Shown piece by piece: positions 7,286 to 16,576 of a stretch of DNA of 43,294 nt. The translations under genes and the position numbers were made by a program. The stretch is taken from contig DXGH01000014.1 in NCBI GenBank assembly GCA_019114005.1, forward strand, positions 1 through 43,294, written 5' to 3'. Below the pieces are notes generated by a model. The model saw only the letters and a list, made by a program, of their open reading frames with translations. It was not told where the DNA came from and did not search any database. Numbering within the stretch: the stretch's first letter is position 1; each line of letters starts with the position of its first letter. The DNA comes from Candidatus Acetatifactor stercoripullorum. GTDB lineage: Bacteria > Bacillota > Clostridia > Lachnospirales > Lachnospiraceae.

Positions 7286-8305
7286 ATGAAAGCCAAATTA
7301 GACCAGATCAGAGAACAGGCGATGGCACAGATTAAAAGCTGTGACACAATGGAAAAGCTTAACGAGATCAGAGTGGGCATCCTTGGAAAGAAGGGAGAGC
7401 TCACCAGCGTGCTGAAATCCATGAAGGAGGTATCTCCCGAGGACAGGCCCAAGGTAGGCCAGTGGGTCAATGAGACCAGAGAGGAAATCGAGAAGGCCAT
7501 TGAAGCTTCCAGAACCAAAATGGAGAAAGCCCTTCGGGAGGCAAAGCTGAAGGCTGAGGTCATTGACGTGACGCTTCCAGCCAAAAAGGCTGAGATTGGA
7601 CACAGACATCCCAATACCATCGCCTTAGAGGAGGTGGAACGCATCTTCGTGGGTATGGGCTACGAGGTGGTGGAGGGCCCGGAGGTTGAGAAGGATTATT
7701 ACAACTTTGAGGCTTTGAACATTCCGGCGGACCATCCTGCAAAGGACGAGCAGGACACCTTTTACATTACGGGAGATATTCTTCTTCGTACCCAGACCTC
7801 TCCGGTTCAGGTGCGGGAGATGGAGACCGGGAAAATGCCTATCCGCATGATTGCCCCGGGAAGAGTATTCAGGGCCGATGAAGTGGACGCTACCCATTCT
7901 CCCTCCTTCCATCAGATCGAGGGGCTGGTGATTGATAAGAATATCACCTTTGCCGATTTGAAAGGAACCCTGGCTGCTTTCGCAAGAGAGCTGTTCGGGG
8001 AAGAGACGAAGGTAAAATTCAGGCCCCATCATTTTCCTTTTACAGAGCCCAGTGCAGAGATGGATGTAACCTGCTTTAAGTGCCAGGGAAAGGGCTGCCG
8101 TTTCTGCAAGGGCAGCGGCTGGATTGAGATTTTAGGCTGCGGCATGGTGCATCCCCATGTGCTTGAGATGAGCGGCATTGATCCGGAACAATACTCCGGA
8201 TTTGCCTTCGGTGTGGGCTTGGAGCGCATTGCGCTTTTGAAATATGAAATCGACGATATGCGTCTGCTATATGAAAATGACATCCGTTTCCTGAAGCAGT
8301 TTTAG
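7286..8305 (+). CDS. pheS: Phenylalanine--tRNA ligase alpha subunit
   Basis: The catalytic alpha subunit of the alpha2-beta2 enzyme that charges tRNA-Phe. It is 339 residues, normal for bacterial PheS. The N-terminal coiled-coil arm (about 1-90) binds tRNA. The class II catalytic core follows, with GHRHPNT (about 107-113), FRADEVDATHSPSFHQIEGL as motif 2, and the C-terminal GFAFGVGLERIALLKY as motif 3. The segment CFKCQGKGCRFC is the four-cysteine cluster common in Firmicute PheS. The ATG has GAAAGGAAT upstream. The gene is controlled by the T-box leader and is 50 bases upstream of pheT. Confidence 0.97.
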   Translation: MKAKLDQIREQAMAQIKSCDTMEKLNEIRVGILGKKGELTSVLKSMKEVSPEDRPKVGQWVNETREEIEKAIEASRTKMEKALREAKLKAEVIDVTLPAKKAEIGHRHPNTIALEEVERIFVGMGYEVVEGPEVEKDYYNFEALNIPADHPAKDEQDTFYITGDILLRTQTSPVQVREMETGKMPIRMIAPGRVFRADEVDATHSPSFHQIEGLVIDKNITFADLKGTLAAFARELFGEETKVKFRPHHFPFTEPSAEMDVTCFKCQGKGCRFCKGSGWIEILGCGMVHPHVLEMSGIDPEQYSGFAFGVGLERIALLKYEIDDMRLLYENDIRFLKQF

Positions 8306-8355
8306 GAGAGGAATAAAAAATAGAAACATCGCTATAATGAGAAAGGAATAAGGAC

Positions 8356-10776
8356 ATGAATACAGCGTTATCATGGATTAAGGCATATGTGCCGGAATTA
8401 AGCTGCACGGATCAGGAATATTGCGACGCCATGACCCTTACCGGCACCAAGGTAGAGGGCTTTGAGAGAGCGGATAAAAATCTGGAGAAAATTGTGGTGG
8501 GGCAGATACTGTCCATAGAGAAGCATCCCGACGCGGACAAGCTGATCGTGTGTCAGGTGGATATCGGAACGGAAACCATTCAGATCGTGACGGGAGCGCC
8601 CAATGTAAAGGAGGGCGACAAGGTTCCCGTAGTGCTCGCAGGAGGAAAGGTGGCAGGCGGCCATGACGGCGGGCCCCTGCCGGAGAATGGAATTTCCATA
8701 AAGGCCGGCAAGCTCAGAGGCGTGCCCTCCAACGGCATGATGTGCTCTATCGAGGAGCTTGGCTCCAGCAGGGACATGTATCCGGAGGCTCCGGAGAACG
8801 GCATCTATATTTTTGAACCGGATGTTCAGGTGGGAGCGGATGCGGTGGAGCTTCTGGGACTGCGGGATACGGTGTTTGAATATGAGATCACAAGCAACCG
8901 TGTGGACTGTTACAGTGTGCTGGGAATTGCCAGGGAAGCGGCAGCTACCTTTAAAAAGCCCTTTGTTCCTCCGGTTGTGCCTTCCACAGGGAACGATGAG
9001 GATGTGAAGGATTATATCAGTGTGGAGGTAAAGGACCCGGATCTTTGTACCAGATACTGCGCAAGGGTCTGCAAAAACATCAAAATCGGTCCTTCGCCCA
9101 AGTGGATGCAGAGGCGGCTTGCGGCCAGCGGCATCCGTCCGATCAACAATCTGGTGGATATCACCAACTATGTGATGGAAGAATATGGGCAGCCCATGCA
9201 CGCCTATGACCTGAATACCATCGCCGGACATAAAATCATTGTCAGACGGGCAAAGGACGGGGATGAATTCCAGACCCTGGACGGCCAGATGCGTAAAGTG
9301 GACGGCCAGGTGCTGATGATCTGCGATGCGGAGAAGGAAATCGGCATTGCCGGCATTATGGGCGGTGAAAACTCCAAGATCACGGAGGATGTGCAGACCG
9401 TACTGTTTGAGGCGGCTACCTTCAACGGCCCTAATATTCGGAAATCTGCCAAGAGAGTGGGACTGCGCACGGATGCGTCCGGAAAATTTGAGAAGGGACT
9501 GGACCCCAGGAATGCGGAAGCAGCCATCAACCGGGCCTGCCAGCTGATTGAAGAGCTGGGCTGCGGCGAGGTGGTAGGCGGCATGGTGGATGTGAAGGAG
9601 CCTTTGGCGCCTCTTCGCCGGATTCCCTTCTGCCCGGAAAAGATCAACCGTCTTTTGGGAACGGATGTGTCTGTGGAGGAAATGCTTGCAATCTTCGCCC
9701 GAGAGGAGCTTGTGTATGACGAGGATGCGGGAGAACTGGTGATTCCTTCCTTCCGTCAGGACCTTGCAGGAACGGCGGATATTGCGGAGGAAGTGGCAAG
9801 GTTTTACGGTTATGATAAAATTCCTACCACTCTGCCAAGCGGAGAGGCCACCACAGGCAAGCTGTCCTACAAGCTCCGGATTGAGCAGAAGGCCAGAGAC
9901 ATTGCGGAGTATTGTGGATTTTCCCAGGGAATGTGTTATTCCTTTGAAAGTCCCAAGGTGTTTGACAAGCTTTTGATTGGGAAGGAAGACCCGGCCCGCA
10001 AAGCTATCACCATAGCAAATCCCCTGGGAGAGGATTTCTCCATTATGAGAACCATATCCTTAAACGGAATGCTAAACAGTCTGGCCACTAATTATAACCG
10101 GAGAAATAAGAATGTGAAGCTTTACGAGCTGGGGAATATTTACCTGCCTAAGGCGCTGCCCTTGACGGAACTTCCCGATGAGAGGATGCAGTTTACCCTG
10201 GGATTTTACGGAGAGGGGGACTTCTTTACCTTAAAGGGAGTGCTGGAGGAGTTTTTTGAGGGTGTGGGCATGCGCAAAAAGCCGGAGTATGACCCGAAAG
10301 CCGGCAAGCCTTTCCTGCATCCGGGCCGTCAGGCGCTGATCAGATACGAAGATGTCTTAATCGGTTATCTGGGAGAGGTGCACCCGGATGTGCTTGACAA
10401 TTATAATATCGGAACCAGAGCCTATGTGGCGGTGCTTGATATGCCCAGCCTGATTCCCTTTACCACCTTTGAAAGAAAATATGAGGGCATTGCAAAATTC
10501 CCTTCGGTGAGCAGAGACATCAGTATGGTGGTTCCCAAGAAGGTTATGGTGGGCGAGATTGAGCATGTGATTGTACAAAGAGGCGGAAAGCTTTTGGAGA
10601 GCTGCCAGCTTTTTGACATTTATCAGGGCAGCCAGATTAAGGAAGGCTTTAAATCGGTGGCTTATTCTATCACCTTCCGGGCCAAGGACAGGACGCTTTT
10701 GGACAGTGATGTAAACGCGGCTATGAAGAAAATCTTAAACGGCCTGGAGCAGCTTGGCATAGAGCTGCGCCAATAA
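8356..10776 (+). CDS. pheT: Phenylalanine--tRNA ligase beta subunit
   Basis: The 806-residue beta subunit of PheRS, responsible for tRNA recognition and editing of mischarged Tyr-tRNA-Phe. Domains appear in the usual order: a tRNA-binding (EMAP-like) OB fold near 40-150 (VGQILSIEKHPDADKLIVCQVD), the B3/B4 editing domain (about 210-400), the B5 domain with the degenerate class II core, and the C-terminal ferredoxin-fold anticodon-binding domain (KFPSVSRDISMVVPK onward). Length is typical. It has its own ATG with GAAAGGAAT upstream and is cotranscribed with pheS. No terminator is visible after it, so read-through into the M18 peptidase gene is possible. Confidence 0.97.
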   Translation: MNTALSWIKAYVPELSCTDQEYCDAMTLTGTKVEGFERADKNLEKIVVGQILSIEKHPDADKLIVCQVDIGTETIQIVTGAPNVKEGDKVPVVLAGGKVAGGHDGGPLPENGISIKAGKLRGVPSNGMMCSIEELGSSRDMYPEAPENGIYIFEPDVQVGADAVELLGLRDTVFEYEITSNRVDCYSVLGIAREAAATFKKPFVPPVVPSTGNDEDVKDYISVEVKDPDLCTRYCARVCKNIKIGPSPKWMQRRLAASGIRPINNLVDITNYVMEEYGQPMHAYDLNTIAGHKIIVRRAKDGDEFQTLDGQMRKVDGQVLMICDAEKEIGIAGIMGGENSKITEDVQTVLFEAATFNGPNIRKSAKRVGLRTDASGKFEKGLDPRNAEAAINRACQLIEELGCGEVVGGMVDVKEPLAPLRRIPFCPEKINRLLGTDVSVEEMLAIFAREELVYDEDAGELVIPSFRQDLAGTADIAEEVARFYGYDKIPTTLPSGEATTGKLSYKLRIEQKARDIAEYCGFSQGMCYSFESPKVFDKLLIGKEDPARKAITIANPLGEDFSIMRTISLNGMLNSLATNYNRRNKNVKLYELGNIYLPKALPLTELPDERMQFTLGFYGEGDFFTLKGVLEEFFEGVGMRKKPEYDPKAGKPFLHPGRQALIRYEDVLIGYLGEVHPDVLDNYNIGTRAYVAVLDMPSLIPFTTFERKYEGIAKFPSVSRDISMVVPKKVMVGEIEHVIVQRGGKLLESCQLFDIYQGSQIKEGFKSVAYSITFRAKDRTLLDSDVNAAMKKILNGLEQLGIELRQ

Positions 10777-10824
10777 GGATAAGGAAGCAGAAAAATTCAA
10801 ACAAGCTTGGAAGTGAGGAGAATC

Positions 10825-12270
10825 ATGGAAAGAAAGAACGTATGGGAAACTTATGATGCGAAAGAGCAAAAAAAGCTGGAGGCATTTTGCGGGGAATATC
10901 GGGAATTTCTGGATCATGGAAAGACAGAGAGAGAATGTATTGACACGATTGTAAATACCATTGAAAAGGCCGGGTACAGAGAGCTTGCCACTCTGGGAAA
11001 GAGCGGAGAGGGGCTGAAAAAGGGTGACAAGGTATACAGCGTGTGGATGAACAAGTCCATCGTCATGTTCCAGATCGGCGAAAAGCCCATGGAAGAGGGG
11101 ATGAATATTTTAGGGGCGCATATTGACAGCCCGAGACTTGATATTAAGCAGAATCCTCTTTATGAGGAGGGGGGCTTTGCTTATTTTGACACCCATTATT
11201 ACGGCGGCGTTAAGAAATACCAGTGGGTTACCATTCCTCTTGCCATTCACGGCGTGGTTGTGAAGAAGGATGGAACCACCGTGGAGATCAATATCGGAGA
11301 AAACGAGGAGGATCCGGTATTTTTCATATCCGATCTGCTGATTCACCTGGCACAGGAGCAGCTGGAAAAAAAGGCCGCAAAGGTCATCGAGGGGGAGGCC
11401 CTGGATATTATCATCGGGAATAAGCCTCTGGTTTTAGATAAGAAATCAAGAAGCAAAAAGGAAGATGTCCAGGGGAAGGAGGATGCCTCGGGAAAGGCCG
11501 GGAAGGAGGCTGTCAAGGCAGGTGTGCTCAATATCCTTAAGGAAAGCTACGGTCTGGAGGAAGAGGACTTTATTTCCGCAGAGCTGGAGGTGGTTCCGGC
11601 AGGAAAGGCCAGGGAAGCGGGATTTGACCGCAGCATGATCCTTGCCTACGGCCAGGATGACAGGGTGTGCGCCTATACTTCCATGAAGGCAATGCTGGAC
11701 GTGGGAGAGACGGACAGAACCATCTGCTGTATTCTGGTGGACAAGGAGGAAATCGGCTCTGTAGGTGCAACCGGCATGCAGTCCCGGTTTTTTGAAAATG
11801 CGGTGGCCGAGGTCATGAATCTGTGCGGCGATTACAGCGAGCTGAAGCTTAGAAGATGTCTTTCCCGCTGCTGTATGCTTTCCTCAGATGTAAGCAGCGC
11901 CTTTGATCCTTCCTATGCTTCCAGCTTTGACAAGAAAAATGTGGCCTTTCTTGGAAAGGGCATGGTATTTAATAAATTTACAGGCGCAAGGGGAAAAAGC
12001 AGCTCCAACGACGCAAATGCGGAATACCTGGCCCATATCCGCCAGATTTTTGACAAAAAGAAAATACATTTCCAGACTGCAGAGCTTGGCAAAGTGGATT
12101 TGGGCGGCGGCGGAACCATAGCGTATATTCTTGCTTTGTACGGCATGAACGTGATAGACAGCGGCGTGGCGGTGTTAAATATGCACGCGCCCTGGGAGGC
12201 CGCCAGCAAGGCGGACATTTACGAGACCTACAGAGGGTATAAAGCGTTTGTCCAGGGGGCTTGTCTCTGA
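10825..12270 (+). CDS. M18-family aminopeptidase
   Basis: A cytoplasmic zinc aminopeptidase of family M18, forming large complexes and removing N-terminal residues from peptides. The di-metal ligands and catalytic residues sit in [56 protein letters not shown] and the C-terminal [20 protein letters not shown] Lys/Glu/Gly-rich insertion (about residues 210-232) is a likely surface loop. The start is set at ATG 10825, where GAGGAG ends 4 bases upstream; an in-frame TTG at 10807 precedes that ribosome binding site and is unlikely. Its TGA overlaps the ATG of queA by one base, implying coupled translation. Specificity (acidic or hydrophobic residues) is not clear. Confidence 0.93.
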   Translation: MERKNVWETYDAKEQKKLEAFCGEYREFLDHGKTERECIDTIVNTIEKAGYRELATLGKSGEGLKKGDKVYSVWMNKSIVMFQIGEKPMEEGMNILGAHIDSPRLDIKQNPLYEEGGFAYFDTHYYGGVKKYQWVTIPLAIHGVVVKKDGTTVEINIGENEEDPVFFISDLLIHLAQEQLEKKAAKVIEGEALDIIIGNKPLVLDKKSRSKKEDVQGKEDASGKAGKEAVKAGVLNILKESYGLEEEDFISAELEVVPAGKAREAGFDRSMILAYGQDDRVCAYTSMKAMLDVGETDRTICCILVDKEEIGSVGATGMQSRFFENAVAEVMNLCGDYSELKLRRCLSRCCMLSSDVSSAFDPSYASSFDKKNVAFLGKGMVFNKFTGARGKSSSNDANAEYLAHIRQIFDKKKIHFQTAELGKVDLGGGGTIAYILALYGMNVIDSGVAVLNMHAPWEAASKADIYETYRGYKAFVQGACL

Positions 12271-13316
12271 TGGCCGGCGATCTGAAAAAGTCAGATTTTT
12301 ATTTTGATCTGCCAAAGGAGCTGATCGCCCAGGACCCATTGGAGGACCGCAGCGCCTCCAGGCTTCTTTTGCTGGATAAAAATACGGGAGCCGTCTCCCA
12401 CCGGGTGTTTCGGCAGATTACGGAATATCTGCGGCCCGGGGACTGTCTGGTGCTTAATAATACAAAGGTGATTCCCGCAAGACTGCTGGGACAGCGGGAG
12501 AAAACAGGAGGCCATGTGGAGCTTCTGCTTTTAAAACGAAGGCAGGACGATGTATGGGAGACCTTGGTAAAGCCTGGAAAAAAATGCAGACCGGGAGCAA
12601 GAATCAGCTTTGGGGACGGACTTTTGACTGCTGAGGTGCTTGAGACGGTGGAGGAAGGCAACCGGCTGGTACGGTTTACCTACGACGGTATCTTTGAGGA
12701 GGTATTGGACCGGCTGGGAGAAATGCCTCTTCCTCCTTACATTACCCATAAGCTTCAGGACAAAAATCGTTATCAGACCGTTTATGCAAAATATGAGGGC
12801 TCGGCGGCGGCGCCTACGGCGGGGCTGCATTTTACCCAGAGCCTGTTGGATCAGATTACGGAAATGGGAGTGGAAACCGCTTATGTGACTCTGCACGTGG
12901 GACTTGGAACCTTCCGGCCGGTGAAGGAGGAAAATGTGCTGGAGCACCATATGCACTCGGAGTTTTATCAGGTGACAGATGAGGCGGCACAAAAGATAAA
13001 CCGGGTGAAGGAAAAGGGGGGCAGGATTATCTGCGTGGGAACCACAAGCTGCCGGACCGTGGAGAGCGCTGCGGATGAAAATGGCATAGTGCGGCCTGGA
13101 TGTGCACAGACCGATATTTTTATTTATCCGGGGTATCGGTTTAAGGTTCTGGATGGATTGATTACGAATTTCCATCTGCCGGAATCCACACTGGTGATGC
13201 TGGTGTCTGCACTGGCAGGCAGAGAGCATGTGTTAGCGGCTTACAGAGAGGCTATCCGGGAGCGCTATCGATTTTTCAGCTTCGGGGATGCCATGTTCAT
13301 TGCAGATTTCTCATGA
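12270..13316 (+). CDS. queA: S-adenosylmethionine:tRNA ribosyltransferase-isomerase
   Basis: QueA transfers and isomerises the ribose of SAM onto preQ1 at position 34 of GUN-anticodon tRNAs, giving epoxyqueuosine. The 348-residue protein has the characteristic [20 protein letters not shown] start, [30 protein letters not shown] and [15 protein letters not shown] ([12 protein letters not shown]) motifs, and the C-terminal [22 protein letters not shown] 12270 is preferred over an in-frame TTG at 12261 because AGGGGG at 12254-12259 is properly spaced only from the ATG. The remaining queuosine genes are not in the window. Confidence 0.97.
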   Translation: MAGDLKKSDFYFDLPKELIAQDPLEDRSASRLLLLDKNTGAVSHRVFRQITEYLRPGDCLVLNNTKVIPARLLGQREKTGGHVELLLLKRRQDDVWETLVKPGKKCRPGARISFGDGLLTAEVLETVEEGNRLVRFTYDGIFEEVLDRLGEMPLPPYITHKLQDKNRYQTVYAKYEGSAAAPTAGLHFTQSLLDQITEMGVETAYVTLHVGLGTFRPVKEENVLEHHMHSEFYQVTDEAAQKINRVKEKGGRIICVGTTSCRTVESAADENGIVRPGCAQTDIFIYPGYRFKVLDGLITNFHLPESTLVMLVSALAGREHVLAAYREAIRERYRFFSFGDAMFIADFS

Positions 13317-13337
13317 CGAAAACGGAGGTGTACGGCT

Positions 13338-13673
13338 ATGGAGGAGAGAAGAAGGCATAAGAGAACACAATTATCAGCAGAGCTTGTGCTGAGGCGGATT
13401 GACGGAGAAGAAGAGGAGCTTGTGGAGATTGCAGTCACAGATGTGTCAAGGAGCGGCGTGGGATTTTTCTGCAGCGAGCCCCTGGCCATTGGAACGGTGT
13501 ACGAATGCTATCTGACTTTGTGGACCAAGGAGGTATTACATACCTTTTTAAGAATCGTCAGGATTGAGATGGAGGAAAACGACTTTTCCTACGGCGCTGT
13601 TTTTGTGGGTATGTCAGAGACGGATGCGGCGAGGATTGAAGCGTATCAGACGATCAATGAAAGGGAAGAGTAA
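13338..13673 (+). CDS. PilZ-domain protein (probable c-di-GMP receptor)
   Basis: A 111-residue stand-alone PilZ domain. The two cyclic-di-GMP binding signatures are present: the arginine-rich RRRHKR at residues 4-9 (RxxxR) and DVSRSGVGF at about 36-44 (the [D/N]xSxxG motif). The rest is the expected beta barrel with a short C-terminal helix. A GGAGGT at 13324-13329 precedes the ATG. It overlaps the VanZ-like gene by 17 bases and follows queA by 21 bases, so it is probably in the same transcript. Its effector target is unknown. Confidence 0.85.
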   Translation: MEERRRHKRTQLSAELVLRRIDGEEEELVEIAVTDVSRSGVGFFCSEPLAIGTVYECYLTLWTKEVLHTFLRIVRIEMEENDFSYGAVFVGMSETDAARIEAYQTINEREE

Positions 13674-14190
13674 ATGGACCGTCACCATAGCGGCGTCTTT
13701 GCTGCTTTTTTGGCTGTATATTTTGATTTTTGGATTTTCAGGACAGGACGGTGAGGAATCCGGAAATTTAAGCCTCACCATTTCAGAAAAATGTGTGGAG
13801 GTAATCAATTCTCTTGCGGGAAATCCCTGGAGCGGACAGAGGATGGAGAGCATAGCTCTTTATTTTGAACATCCGCTGCGGAAGCTGGCTCATTTTACGG
13901 AATATGCCTGTATGGGCATTCTGGTGTATGTGCTGTGGAGCCCTTGGATAAAAAAAGGGAAGGGCCTGACTGCGCTGACGGTGGCGTGGGTATTTGTGTC
14001 GGCGGCTTTGGACGAAATTCATCAGTTTTTTGTGCCGGGAAGATACTGCAGCTTTTGGGATGTGCTCCTGGATACCTGGGGCGGCTTTTGCGGCGTGCTT
14101 TTGTGCCTGCTGCTTTTAAAGGTCAGGAGGTACCTCAGAAGGCTTTTCCCCAGGGAGAAAAAGCCTTCTGGGAAAAATCCCTCATTGTAA
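13657..14190 (+). CDS. VanZ-like family membrane protein
   Basis: A 177-residue membrane protein of the VanZ-like family (named after the teicoplanin-resistance accessory protein; most members have unknown roles). It shows four membrane segments, the HPLRKLAHFTEYACMGIL motif and the family signature DEIHQFFVPGRYCSFWDVLLDTWGG. The extracellular loop after the first span is unusually long (about residues 27-65). The ATG at 13657 lies inside the PilZ gene and has a poor ribosome binding site, so coupling to PilZ translation is likely; longer in-frame extensions would lie wholly in the PilZ gene. It overlaps the convergent tyrA end by 9 bases. This alone is not evidence of antibiotic resistance. 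Confidence 0.85.
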   Translation: MKGKSKWTVTIAASLLLFWLYILIFGFSGQDGEESGNLSLTISEKCVEVINSLAGNPWSGQRMESIALYFEHPLRKLAHFTEYACMGILVYVLWSPWIKKGKGLTALTVAWVFVSAALDEIHQFFVPGRYCSFWDVLLDTWGGFCGVLLCLLLLKVRRYLRRLFPREKKPSGKNPSL

Positions 14191-15282
14191 CGGGTGGAGG
14201 GCATATCCCTTTGCACTCAGAATCTGGGAGGCTTTTTCAATGGAGTCCTCCTCATAAAATTCGATTTTCAGAACGCCTCCTTCATATTCCCTGTTGTGGA
14301 CGATCCCGATATTTTTGATATTGATCTGGTTCAGGGCCAGAATGGTGGCCACAGCGGCCAGCGCCCCGGGTTCGTCGGCAATATCAAGATTGAGGGTATA
14401 GGACCGTTTGATCGGGCCGCTGGAAGCGTCCAGAAAGGAATCTCTGTAAATGCGGGCGCTGTCAAACAGCTGATACAAGGCTTCTCCATCCCTTTTTAGA
14501 AGCTGGTCTTTTACTGCGGCAAGGGAGTCAATGTAGGAGGAGAGCAGCAAGGCGATATTTTCTGTGTTGGTCAGGCAGACCTGCTGCCACATAACGGCGG
14601 AGGAGGAGGCAATCCTTGTAATATCTTTAAAGCCCCCGGCGGCAATCAGACGCATGATGCTGTCCGGAGAATCCTTTTCCCGGATGAGATTGACCAGGGA
14701 AGCGGCAATCACATGGGGCAGATGGCTTATGGCCGCCGTCACATAATCATGAAGGCCAAAATCCAAAATGAGAGGGATAGCCCCCAGCTTTTGCACCAAT
14801 TCCCGGTAAGCATCCACTTTTTGACGGGGAACCGTGTCTGTGGGAGTCAGTATGTAATAAGCGTTCTCCAAAAGCAGCGGCCGGGAATTGACAAAGCCTG
14901 TCCGTTCGCTGCCGGCCATGGGGTGTCCGCCTATAAACTGTGCGCTCAATCCGGCACGCTCCACCGCGCTGTGAATGCCGCTTTTTACGCTTCCTACATC
15001 CGTGAGCAGGCAGGAGGGGGAAATCACTTTTTTTACTTCCTCCAGATTGGCGTCGTTTTTTTGTACGGGAGCGCACAAAAACAGATAATCACACTGGGAA
15101 AAGCTGTGATCTATGGAGGAAGCGGCAATGTCTGCCGTATGTGTTTCCAGAGCAGCCTGAAGGGTTTCCGGACGGACATCGTAAGCGATGACTTTCACGT
15201 TCGGAATTTTTTCTTTTAAAGCCCTTGCAATGGAGCCGCCAATCAGTCCAAGACCGATAAAACCGCAAGTGAGAGATGTCAT
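14182..15282 (-). CDS. tyrA: Prephenate dehydrogenase with ACT domain
   Basis: Oxidatively decarboxylates prephenate to 4-hydroxyphenylpyruvate, the committed step of tyrosine synthesis. The 366-residue protein has an N-terminal Rossmann fold (GFIGLGLIGGSIARALKE), the GGHPMAGSERTGF active-site motif, the helical dimerisation region, and a C-terminal ACT domain from about residue 296 (YTLNLDIADEPGALAAVATI), which in this family gives feedback control by tyrosine. There is no chorismate mutase domain. The ATG is 2 bases after the aroF stop with AAGGAAAGG inside the end of aroF, so the two are coupled. Confidence 0.95.
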   Translation of the reverse strand: MTSLTCGFIGLGLIGGSIARALKEKIPNVKVIAYDVRPETLQAALETHTADIAASSIDHSFSQCDYLFLCAPVQKNDANLEEVKKVISPSCLLTDVGSVKSGIHSAVERAGLSAQFIGGHPMAGSERTGFVNSRPLLLENAYYILTPTDTVPRQKVDAYRELVQKLGAIPLILDFGLHDYVTAAISHLPHVIAASLVNLIREKDSPDSIMRLIAAGGFKDITRIASSSAVMWQQVCLTNTENIALLLSSYIDSLAAVKDQLLKRDGEALYQLFDSARIYRDSFLDASSGPIKRSYTLNLDIADEPGALAAVATILALNQINIKNIGIVHNREYEGGVLKIEFYEEDSIEKASQILSAKGYALHPLQ

Positions 15283-15284
15283 GG

Positions 15285-16322
15285 TTAAGCCTTTCCTTCA
15301 GATTTTATCTGAAAACTGCGGCCAGCGAGGCTGCAGAAGGGAGCAAGCTCGCGGGTCAGCTGGTCAAAATGGGCAAAGGTGAGAGACTGGGGCCCATCGG
15401 ATAAAGCGTGGGCGGGATCGTTGTGCACCTCGATCATCAGTCCGTCCGCTCCGCATGCCACGGCGGCTTTTGCCATAGAGGGCACATATTTGTAGGAGCC
15501 GGTGGAATGGGAGGGGTCCACGATAATGGGCAGGTGCGTCTTTTCCTTCATGACAGGAACCGCGCTGATATCAAGGGTATTGCGGGTGGCTGTCTCAAAG
15601 GTGCGGATGCCTCTTTCGCAGAGCACCACATTGGGGTTTCCTTCGGACATAATATACTCCGCAGCGTTGAGCCATTCATCGATGGTGGCGCACAGGCCCC
15701 GCTTTAACAGTACCGGGAGACCGGAACGTCCGGCTTCTCTGAGCAGAATGAAATTCTGCATATTCCGGGCGCCGATCTGAATCATGTCCACATATTTTAC
15801 CGCCGCTTCGATGGCATCTAAGCTTACCACTTCACAGATGGTGGCAAGCCCTGTCTCCTCCCCCGCACGCTTCATATAGCGCAGGCCCTCTTCCTCAAGT
15901 CCCTGAAAGGAGTAGGGAGAGGTGCGTGGCTTGTATGCGCCTCCCCGCAGGATGGAAGCGCCGGCATCCTTTACGGCCCGGGCGATGCACATAAGCTGTT
16001 CTTCTGTCTCAACGGCACAGGGACCGGCCATGATGGTCATGGTGTCTGGACCGATGACGACGTTTCCTGCTTTCACCCGGGTGGGTTCCGGGTGGAATTT
16101 TTTGTTGGCCAGCTTATAGCTCTCCGTGACGGGGACGATGCGGTCCACATCCTTATAGACGGTCAGGTTTTCCGTGGAAAGCCTTGTCTTGTCGCCTACG
16201 ACACCGATAATGGTGACCTCCTTGCCCTGGGAGAGATGGGCGGTAAGACCGTTGGATTCAATATAGCTTATGACAGCCTTTACGCTTTCTTCGGCAGCAC
16301 CGGGTTTCATTATAACAATCAT
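15285..16322 (-). CDS. aroF: 3-deoxy-7-phosphoheptulonate (DAHP) synthase
   Basis: Condenses phosphoenolpyruvate with erythrose 4-phosphate, the first step of the shikimate pathway. The 345-residue protein is of the type I-beta class: an N-terminal ferredoxin-like regulatory domain (about 1-70, starting MIVIMKPGA) is followed by the KDO8P-synthase-like barrel with IMAGPCAVETEEQL, RGGAYKPRTSPYSFQG, LLKRGLCATIDEWLNAAEYI and IVDPSHSTG. Catalytic and metal-binding residues are intact. First gene of an aroF-tyrA pair with its own promoter; the pairing suggests regulation by tyrosine demand. Confidence 0.96.
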   Translation of the reverse strand: MIVIMKPGAAEESVKAVISYIESNGLTAHLSQGKEVTIIGVVGDKTRLSTENLTVYKDVDRIVPVTESYKLANKKFHPEPTRVKAGNVVIGPDTMTIMAGPCAVETEEQLMCIARAVKDAGASILRGGAYKPRTSPYSFQGLEEEGLRYMKRAGEETGLATICEVVSLDAIEAAVKYVDMIQIGARNMQNFILLREAGRSGLPVLLKRGLCATIDEWLNAAEYIMSEGNPNVVLCERGIRTFETATRNTLDISAVPVMKEKTHLPIIVDPSHSTGSYKYVPSMAKAAVACGADGLMIEVHNDPAHALSDGPQSLTFAHFDQLTRELAPFCSLAGRSFQIKSEGKA

Positions 16323-16357
16323 TTGATCCTCATTTCTGCGCCGGATTTCCTGGAAGG

Positions 16358-16391
16358 GAGAACTGGATGCCGACGCCCATTCAGCGTTCTC
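16358..16391 (-). promoter_or_regulatory. Hairpin in the aroF 5' leader
   Basis: Just after the predicted transcription start of aroF, 16358-16363 pairs with 16386-16391 (GAGAAC/GTTCTC) and an inner 6-bp stem with one wobble continues the fold, separated by a two-base bulge. There is no T-run, so it is not a terminator. It could stabilise the mRNA or be a protein-binding structure; no known riboswitch is recognised. Confidence 0.45.
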
Positions 16392-16404
16392 TGATCTCTA
16401 CAGT

Positions 16405-16433
16405 ACTATAGCACTTCAACGTGCGAAAGTCAA
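16405..16433 (-). promoter_or_regulatory. Promoter of aroF-tyrA
   Basis: Read on the minus strand, TTGACT (16433-16428) and TATAGT (16410-16405) are spaced by 17 bases, a good sigma-A promoter. It lies 83 bases before the aroF ATG. Confidence 0.75.
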
Positions 16434-16471
16434 CCAAAACGTAAATAATGTGCAAAAATACCAACAATGAC

Positions 16472-16500
16472 TTGTAATATGGGAATTAATTTAGTAAAAT
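16472..16500 (+). promoter_or_regulatory. Probable promoter of the EF-G-like gene
   Basis: TTGTAA (16472-16477), 17 bases and TAAAAT (16495-16500). The -35 matches the consensus at four of six positions and the -10 at five of six. It is 77 bases before the ATG and divergent from the aroF promoter. Confidence 0.5.
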
Positions 16501-16576
16501 AACCGTATGGGGATTGGACTATCCAATTTTAGTTTTAGCAGGATACCCAAAATACATCGAAATTGGAGGAAAACAC

